Source of the DNA: Beroe forskalii
Taxonomy: Eukaryota; Ctenophora; Nuda; Beroida; Beroidae
DNA: 64,000 nucleotides
Reading direction: 5' to 3'
Assembly: GCA_011033025.1 (NCBI GenBank)
Contig: WFMF01000340.1
Coordinates: 124,001-188,000, forward strand
Every line of letters begins with the position of its first letter. The stretch's first letter is position 1. The translations under genes were made by a program, and so were the position numbers. Positions 56,875 to 64,000 of the stretch are shown here, one piece after another. The notes under the pieces are model-generated. The model did no database searches. It saw only the letters and a list, made by a program, of their open reading frames with translations, and was not told where the DNA came from.

Positions 56875-59800
56875 GGCAAATGTAAAGTATAGCGCAAGGC
56901 TTAACTGAGCGCAAATGAGCACAATTGAGCACATATGATTGCTAACGAGCGCTAACGAGCGCAAAATTTTGCGCTCGTTAGCGCTCGTTAACGCTCGTTA
57001 GCGCCCATTAGCGCTCTAGAGCCTCGAAAATAACTGAGCGCAAATGAGCGCAAAATTTTGCGCTCTTATATGCTCGTTATCGCTCATATGTGCTCATTAA
57101 CGCTCGTTAGCGCCCATTTTGCGCCCACTTTGCGCCCATTTTGCGCTCAGAGCGCTAACGAGCGCAAAATTTACAGAATTTGAAAATGAGCGCTAACGAG
57201 CGCTAACGAGCGCAAATTTTTGCATTTTGCGCTCAGTTTTACTGAGCGCAAATTATTTTGCGCTCATTTGCGCTCATATGCGCTCAGAACAACTGAGCGC
57301 AAATTTTCAATTTTGCGCTCAGTTGTGCTGAGCGCAAATAATTTCAATTTTGCGCTCAGTTGCGCTCAATTCCGCTCAGCTGCGCTCAGTTGTAGCTATT
57401 TTACAAAAAATAAAACTTTCTTATACTCATTTGCGCTCAGTTGCGCTTAAGTGCGCTCATTAGCGCTCAATTGCGCTTAATTGCGCTCATTAGCGCTCAA
57501 TTGCGCTCATTAGCGCTTAATTGCGCTCATTAGCGCTCAATTACGCTCATTAGCTCTTAATTGCGCTCATTATCGCTCAATTGCGCTCATTAGCGCTCAA
57601 TTGCGCTCATTTGCGCCCAGTTATTAGAGACTTACGTTCTTGAGCCGGAATAGGTGTCAGGTGCTGGCATGGCAGCTGGCTTGCGGAGCGCACATGCCAC
57701 GAAGCATCGAATCAGGGATTCAGGGGTTTAAATTATACATTCACATTCTTTGCTTCCTCGAAACGTCAAAGAACTTATGCAATATTGCAAGAGGTTTAGA
57801 AAGCAGAGTTAGGCAATCACATTGACATAACGAATTGCGGCTCGCAGTGCCAAGTGCAGGCTATTCGTTTTCTGCAGTGGTTGCTATGAAATTTTTACAA
57901 TGTCGATTGATGCATGACACGTGACTATCCAGTGCTGATAACGGCAGTTGGGTATAGATTCATATTCATATTTACTATTTTTAATGCGCGGCACTAACTT
58001 CAAATATCCCAATTTGTCTGAATGTCTGGCGTTGCCTTCCCCTAACCAGGGGCGTCGCAAAACCAGGGTCCTGGTTAGCAGGTTACTGGTTAGGGCAAGG
58101 CGTTGCCAGTCCCCTTGTCGGCCGTAGACAGACCCTCGGCATCACGAGAATTCAGCGTCGGTCGCTGATTCTCATATCACCCTTACCCTAAACCTAACAA
58201 ATCATGGCCCTAATCATGATCCTAACCCTGGCCTTCCCCAAACCAGTAACCAGGGGCGTCGCTAAGTCGCTTGCCACGCACGCTGTGCGCAAAACCAGGG
58301 TCCTGGTTTTGGTAGGTCTCTCATATAAACGGGAGCCTTCATTATCTATGACAATGACGTCACTCAGAAAAATATAATTAAGCGCACCTAGCGCTTTAAG
58401 GACTAGGGTTAGGGTCAGGATTAGGGTCAAGATTTGTTAGGGTTAGGGTTAGGATTAAGGTTTTGGTTAGGGTGTGTCCCGTAGGGTAGCGCGTACGCAC
58501 ACCTATGCGGGCTTAGGAACCTAATTTGGTATGTCTCCCATATAAACGGCTCTGAGTGACGTCACAGATCTAAACGTCAATTTTTCTGTATCCTAAACCT
58601 AACCATTGCCCTTAGTCTTACCAAGACCCTAACCTTAATCCTTATCCTAAACCTAACAAATCCTGACCCTAACCAGAACTCTAACCTTACTGCTTAAAGC
58701 GCTAGATGCGCTTAATTATATTTTTCTGAGTGACGTCATTGTCATAGATAATGAAGGCTCCCGTTTATATGGGAGACTGACCCCTAATTTGGAGGCAAAA
58801 TTTGGAGGTTTGTGTTGTCAACGGACGTTATAGGACAAGGTCGTTGCCCATCTATTTATTCTGACTGGGTTGCCAACTGGTCAAATGGCGAAAGCGCAAA
58901 TGTGACCATCGGTCAAACTCAAATAGTGGAACGTTGCGGGTATCCGTATAAGATGCGATGCGCTTAATTTTAATTTTATTTTCTGGGTGACACGTGTTAC
59001 TCATGGAATTAGATAATGAAGGCTTCTGTTTCCCCAAAACCAGGGGCGTCACGCCGCGCACTCTTTGCACAAAACCAGGGTCATGGTCAGGGCAAGCTCC
59101 TGTTTATAATTTTATGGAGACTAGCCCATATTCAGTTTGGTCTAGTCTCCCATATAAACGGGAACCATCCAGTCAGAAGAAATGGACGGGCAACGTCCGT
59201 CGAGGCGCTTGCACTTGCAGTTGCCCTAACCATGACCTTGTGTCTATCTATCAGTATCGATGAAACACCCTTTTGTTGTCAGACGTTGTCTTCGTTGTTG
59301 TCAGACGTTGTCTTCGGCGGACGCGCGCGCCCGCCGAAGGCGTAGGGGTCAGACAATGCAACGTCTGACAACCCTTGCCTTCTGAGCGACGCGCCGCGCA
59401 CCGCTCAGTCAGCGGCTGCATCAGCGGGTCTGCACGTCTGGTATCACCTAGATGGGTTTCGCCCATCCCTAGCGCGCAACACTCGGAAATTTGGAGGGTC
59501 CGGGGTCGTGTTGCAGAAAAAAATGGCGCGCGGCGGAGGGTAGGGTAAAATCCTATCACCAGGCCAATACCATGACCCTGGTTTTGTGCAAAGAATGGGC
59601 GGCGCGACACCCCTGGTTAGAGAAAACGGAAGCTTTCATAATCTATGACGTCACCCAGAAAATGGTAGGTCTCCCATATAAACGGGAGCCTTCATTTTCT
59701 ATGACAATGACGTCACTCAGAAAAATATAATTAAGCGCACCTAGCGCTTTAAGGACTAGGGTTAGGGTCAGGATTAGGGTCAAGATTTGTTAGGGTTAGG

Positions 59801-61114
59801 GTTAGGATTAAGGTTAGGGTTTTGGTTAGGGTTATGGTTAGGTTTAGGATACAGAAAAATTGACGTTTAGATCTGTGACGTCACTCAGAGCCGTTTATAT
59901 GGGAGAGATACCCAGAAAATCGCATCTAGCGCTTTGAAGATAAGGGGGTCAGGGCTACCCTCCGCCGCACGCACATTTTTTGCAACACGACTCGTAGGAA
60001 ACTACTTCGAACCTGTGATCTACTTCAAACCTGTGGTCGGCACTGGATTAGTGTATAGTCACGTCACATGACATTTTTCATGTTGCCTAGCAACCACGGC
60101 AGGGAAGGGTAGTCTGCACTGTGAGCCGCGGCTTTTTATTGTGACACTGATTCAGATTGCCTTCAGCCTTGCTCAATAACAATGCTCGGCTTTCATATTT
60201 ATATGCCCATGCTTGCAAACATCTGTGACGTGTGCAGTTCTCTGTTCGCACGTGAAACAACAAGCAAGACCTATGTTTCGACGGTTCGTGGCTTGTGAGC
60301 TGCGCCCTTCACGCAATGTGCTAGTACAAGACACCTATGCCGGCTCAGAAACGTAAGCCTCTAATAACTGGGCGCAAAAGAGCGCTTCCGAGCGCAAATG
60401 AACGCTTTCGAGCGCAAATGAGCGCTTTCGAACGCAAATGAGCGCTACCGAGCGCAAATGAGCGCTTTCGAGCGCAAATGAGCGCTTCCGAGCGCAAATG
60501 AGCACTTACGAGCGCATATGAGCTCAAATGAGCGCAAAATTTTTGCGCTCGTTACCGCTCATTTGCGCTCAGAAAGGCTGAGCGCAAAATGGGCGCAAAA
60601 TGGGCGCAAAATGGGCGCAAAATTGCTGAGGTGTGGTGAAACTGAGCGCAATTGAGCGCATTTGGGCGCAAATCGGCAATAAGCGCAACTGAGCGCAACT
60701 GAGCGCTAACGGGCGCTTATGGGCACTAATGAGCGCTAATGAGCGCAAAATTGCGCTCAGTATGGCTGAGCGCAAATGAGCGTATCTGAGCGCAAAAAAA
60801 GACATTTTTCCAGGGATCATTTTGCGCTCGTTAGCGCTCTGAGCGCAAAATGGGCGCAAAGTGGGCGCAAAATGCACGCTAACGAGCGTTAATGAGCACA
60901 TATGAGCGATGACGAGCACGTATGAGCGCAAAATTTTGCGCTCATTTGCGCTCAGTCATTTTCGAGGCTCTGGAGCGCAAATGAGCGCTAACGAGCGCTA
61001 ACGAGCGCAAAATTTCCCTAATTTGAGCGCTAACGAGCGCTAACGAGCGCTAACGAGCGCAAATGAGCGCAAATTTGCGCTCAGTTAAGCCTTGCGCAGA
61101 ACTTTACATTTGCC
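56875..61114. mobile_element. 4.24-kb foldback element FB2 (GAGCGCAAATGAGCGC arms)
   Basis: Inverted ends GGCAAATGTAAAGTATAGCG (left) and GGCAAATGTAAAGTTCTGCG (reverse complement of right) are flanked by a perfect 8-bp direct repeat ACTGTACA (56867-56874 and 61115-61122). Arms of 650-750 bp (56900-57630 and 60350-61090) are made of GAGCGCTAACGAGCGCAAAT-type units. The 2.7-kb interior contains a nested palindrome with a TTAGGG-like core (58310-58780), a second direct copy of it (59660-59900), a TTGTCAGACGTTG hairpin (59275-59375) and two GGCTTAGGAA-type motifs. There is no transposase. Frames over the arms (RSYALRTTERK and similar) are by-products of the repeat. Confidence 0.9.
58310..58780. 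repeat. Nested palindrome with telomere-like TTAGGG/CCCTAA core inside FB2
   Basis: GGGAGCCTTCATTATCTATG, GACGTCACTCAGAAAAATAT and GCGCACCTAGCGCTTTAA on the left (58330-58400) recur inverted on the right (58680-58770). Between them are TTAGGGTTAGGG-like repeats (58400-58475), the motif CCTATGCGGGCTTAGGAA (58503-58519) and CCTAACC-like repeats (58590-58690). The left half is also repeated directly at 59660-59840. Confidence 0.8.
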
Positions 61115-61314
61115 ACTGTACAATCATGAACAAACAATGATGTCGCACACATGAAAATACATGATATAGCGTAGTGTTACACATTCCTCTTCCTGGCGCG
61201 TGGTCAATAGTGACGTAGCAGCGTGATCGAATTACGTACACTTAATATCGTTATAACTTAGTGTAGAAAGCAGATAGAGAGCTCGGGTTTTCACTAATCT
61301 TAATTATTTGAGGA

Positions 61315-61493
61315 AACAAAGGTGGTAGTAAAAATAAAATGGGGACTTTGGTGAACGAGTGTAATGGTGTTTCTTGAACGACCAGTTACACCGGTCGTTC
61401 GTAGGTACCCATTAACGTCGGTGTAACTGGTCGTTCAAGGACCATTACACTGTACTGAAGTCCCCCATTTTATTTTTACTACCACCTTTGTTC
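61315..61493. repeat. Inverted-repeat element with about 35-bp arms
   Basis: AACAAAGGTGGTAGTAAAAA (61315) pairs with TTTTTACTACCACCTTTGTT (61474-61493). An inner pair, GTGTAATGG---TTGAACGACCAGTTACACCG and its complement, surrounds TAGGTACCCATTAACG. Confidence 0.8.
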
Positions 61494-61722
61494 AGAAAGG
61501 TACCCATAATAGGGTGGTGTAACTGGTGGTTCAGAAAGGTACCCATAATAGGGTGGTGTAACTGGTGGTTCAGAATGGTAACCATAATAGGGTGGTGTAA
61601 CTGGTGGTTCAGAAAGGTACCCATAATAGGGTGGTGTACCGTGTAACTGGTCGTTCAGAAAGGTACCCATAATAGGGTGGTGTAACTGGTCGTTCAGAAA
61701 GGTACACATAATAGAGGCCTCC
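61491..61722. repeat. 39-bp tandem repeat, about six copies
   Basis: The unit TTCAGAAAGGTACCCATAAT + AGGGTGGTGTAACTGGTGG starts at the end of the inverted-repeat element and resembles its inner arm (GGTACCCATTAACG; GGTGTAACTGGTCG). One unit has an extra ACCGTGTA. The 39-bp period leaves open frames that are not genes. Confidence 0.9.
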
Positions 61723-61734
61723 TGACACACGGTA

Positions 61735-62085
61735 CCCCGTCCACTTTTGATGGACAGGTTGTTAACAGGCGAATGCCAGGTTCGAAAAAAATTGCAGACA
61801 GGTTCTGAACTGAATTAAAACAGGTTTCAATATTTTTTAAACAAATTCCGACGGGTTCTTGTTCTTCTTTGACAGGTTTTGGACAGGATTTGGACAAGTT
61901 CTTGACGGGTTTGGGACAGGTTCTCGACAGGGACTTGGACGGGTTCTAGACATATTTTAACCCAGTTTTAGACGGGTTTTGAAACGGGTTTTTCTGCAAG
62001 TTTTGACGGGTTTTGGACGGGTTTTGAGAGATTTTAAGACAGTTTTTGACAGGGTTTTGAACGGGTTTTGGATTTATTTTGGTTT
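61735..62085. repeat. Degenerate GACAGGTTTTGGACGGG repeat
   Basis: An irregular 12-16-bp unit of the type GACGGGTTTTGGACAGGTT is repeated about 20 times with high variation. There is no gene. Confidence 0.7.
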
Positions 62086-62089
62086 TTTT

Positions 62090-63300
62090 CATGTTAAATT
62101 AATTGAATGTAATTATATTAATTTTGTTACACACTGAGTTACATTCTCCATGCGCGACTTTTCTTTCTTCAATCCTGTGGAGTTGTGCAGGAGATTTTGT
62201 AGTCGTTTCATTCATTCACGACAACAAGCAATAATGAGAAAGAACAGGGATGACAGGACATATGTGTACATAAGCATATTGTATACGGGAAGAAACATAG
62301 AGAGGTACTGAAGATGAATTTTTTAAGATTGGAAATGGTTAAAAGCTCGGTAAGTAGGTCCCTAAATCTAAATGATTAATTTTTAAACTATGAACCTAAT
62401 AACTAATAACTATGTATAACAATATGAATATCAAGTAAAGAATTAAAGAATTAATCAGTCCTGTAGGTACCAATAAAAAATTATTGAGAAGAATTCTTGG
62501 GAGGTGGAATGCTGGGGGTAAATGGTGATGATAAATTTGACACCCATATAGAGGACTAAGAGGTTCAAGCAGGAAATAAGTTACTATTGCTTTATCATTG
62601 CTTTCAGCTTTATTGGATATTTCCAACTGCCAAAACGATCAGCAAGCTAAATAGTCGCAATAGTCAATACATTAGGTATATTTAAAAGCGTTGATCAGGA
62701 GTGTAATGATTCGGGTTGAAATGTAAACTTTCAGAGAAGCAGAGATACTGAGATAGCAGTCTAAAGTATAAATAAGGGATGTTGGTCCATATATTGCTCA
62801 TAGGGTTTCGAAAGTGGGGATTGGCACCCCTGCAGACAAAATTTTCCCTGTCCGTTTAAATTAAGTTTTGTCCGTTCATTCATAATTAACTGCAATTCAT
62901 ATTCGATTTGCTGATTTGTCTGTGTCCGTTTTTACTTTTCTTGAGTTACCAAACTACTTATTTACAGACAGTCATACCCACCCCACTCTCTTTGTGGGCT
63001 GTGGCAGTAGCTACCTATTTGATAGGTACCATTAGCTTAGTGGCATCTTCTCCTCATCTATTAACCGCAGCAGCATCCTTGCCTAACAAGTTATAATTAC
63101 ATACCAGAGAAGATTCTACCTTCTTACGTTTTAGGTTTCTATTTTCTCATTTGGCGAGAAATAAGGGCATTATACAGCATAGATTATGAAGTAATGACCT
63201 GAATCTTGATATACGACTTTGACTTTTGAGTTTTTTGCTGCCATAATTTACTTAAGTAAGTTCGTTTTCGTGGCTTTTCTTGAGTAAAAATTTCTCCGTG
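62090..63300. other. No gene recognised
   Basis: AT-rich DNA with only short open frames and no clear repeat. Confidence 0.45.
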
Positions 63301-63309
63301 TGACAACTG

Positions 63310-63420
63310 CTTTTTTGTCCAGGGCCGGTTAAATGGCTCAAAAAATTATTCGATTTTTGTCCGTTGAATGTTAAAAAAGCCGGCTAAATAAAGGCCAAAA
63401 CAACGGACCAATAAAAACTA
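63310..63420. repeat. GGCCGGTTAAA dispersed repeat, third copy
   Basis: GTCCAGGGCCGGTTAAATGG, then AAATTATTCGATTTTTGTCC and AAAGCCGGCTAAATAAAGGCC match the copy at 42700-42800. Confidence 0.65.
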
Positions 63421-63479
63421 TTCAACGTTTAATGAAAAATGGCCCTATGGGGTGCCGCATCCCCAATTGTCCCTAACTA

Positions 63480-63830
63480 AAAAAAAGTGGATTGGAACAG
63501 GAAGAAATGGGACATTTGGGACAAATGAGACATTTGGGACAAATGGGACAATTGGGACAGAGAGAAATGGGGCAAATTTGGACCAAAAAGTGACTTGCAA
63601 CTGGTAAAATGGACAAATGGGACAATTGGGGACACATGAAACAGAAAAATGGGTCTAGAAAAATGAATTTGGACAAAGGGAAAAGTGTGACATTTGGGAC
63701 AAATGTGACATTTGAATAAATGAGCATTTTAAGGACAAATGTGAAATTTATTTCAAATGTATGACACTTTTGGAATAAATGTGTGACATTTGGGAGAATA
63801 TGAAGCTTGGTGGGACTGAATAAATGGGAC
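63480..63830. repeat. Degenerate ACATTTGGGACAAATG repeat
   Basis: An irregular unit of 9-18 bp (GGGACAAATGGGACAATTGG) runs to near the window end. The minus-strand frame 63473-63727 (CPNCPICPK) is a by-product. Confidence 0.75.
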
Positions 63831-64000
63831 TCAAATGGTTGTGTTTGTGGAGCTTTTTAGCATTATTTTCCTCACAAAAAATATTTATGATATAGAAAGA
63901 TGGCAGTTCCAATGAAAACAACAGCTGTTAAATTTAAATATATTGAACTGACCTACTAACCCCTAGTATGGTAGAGTGAAATAGGGTTTTTTGGGAAAAT

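Noticed and set aside
57220..60931. Open frames in the GAGCGCAAAT arms
   Set aside because: Repeat-derived, appearing on both strands with Ser/Ala/Leu/Arg bias only.
61491..61722. Regular repeats that look like a CRISPR array
   Set aside because: The unit is a contiguous 39-bp tandem repeat with no unique spacers, and the host is eukaryotic.

Overview
This is eukaryotic, probably invertebrate-animal, nuclear DNA. It has a housekeeping gene with nine GT-AG introns, several families of APE/RT-type non-LTR retrotransposons, TTAGGG-like repeats, satellites, and foldback elements. I cannot name the phylum. Most of the 64 kb is mobile or repetitive DNA.

The gene core lies on the minus strand between about 23.4 and 37.5 kb. 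UAP1 (UDP-N-acetylglucosamine pyrophosphorylase, intronless, 496 aa, 37490-36000) is followed in the same orientation by PGM3 (phosphoacetylglucosamine mutase, ten coding exons, 528 aa, 34135-23428). PGM3 makes GlcNAc-1-P and UAP1 turns it into UDP-GlcNAc, so consecutive enzymes of the hexosamine pathway are neighbours. Both proteins end in the tripeptide SKL, the canonical type 1 peroxisomal targeting signal. As I recall them, the human counterparts lack it. This suggests a peroxisomal step pair for UDP-GlcNAc synthesis. A second, inverted UAP1 copy (3430-6533 block, plus strand) carries clustered small indels and also keeps the SKL end.

Left part (1-23 kb): truncated non-LTR elements at 1-2452 and 9524-10440; a CG-rich short repeat cluster (2.67-3.47 kb); an inverted-repeat element (7.1-8.2 kb); two stretches that look like poor base calling (8.64-9.52 and 11.05-12.0 kb); a possible orphan exon at 13277-13398; and a non-LTR element (13.6-21.2 kb) split inside its reverse transcriptase by a 4,356-bp foldback element. 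That foldback element is built like an onion: arms of GATCAGCGC, then TTACGACACAGTAAC, then GGCGCCTATAGGCGCC repeats around a TTTGGG/TTAGGG core.

Right part (38-64 kb): a satellite array of about 250-300 bp monomers (38.9-42.2 kb) with a clean retroposon insertion; a second array (43-49 kb) of roughly 1.5-kb units with four long hairpins and three 15-bp minisatellite blocks; and more foldback elements at 49.83-50.64, 52.75-53.77 and 56.88-61.11 kb. The elements at 15.6, 49.8 and 56.9 kb have unrelated arm repeats but share GGCA...TGCC termini. Two of them have recognisable 8-bp target duplications, so I propose they form one non-autonomous transposon family. A U1-type zinc-finger ORF lies at 55951-56154.
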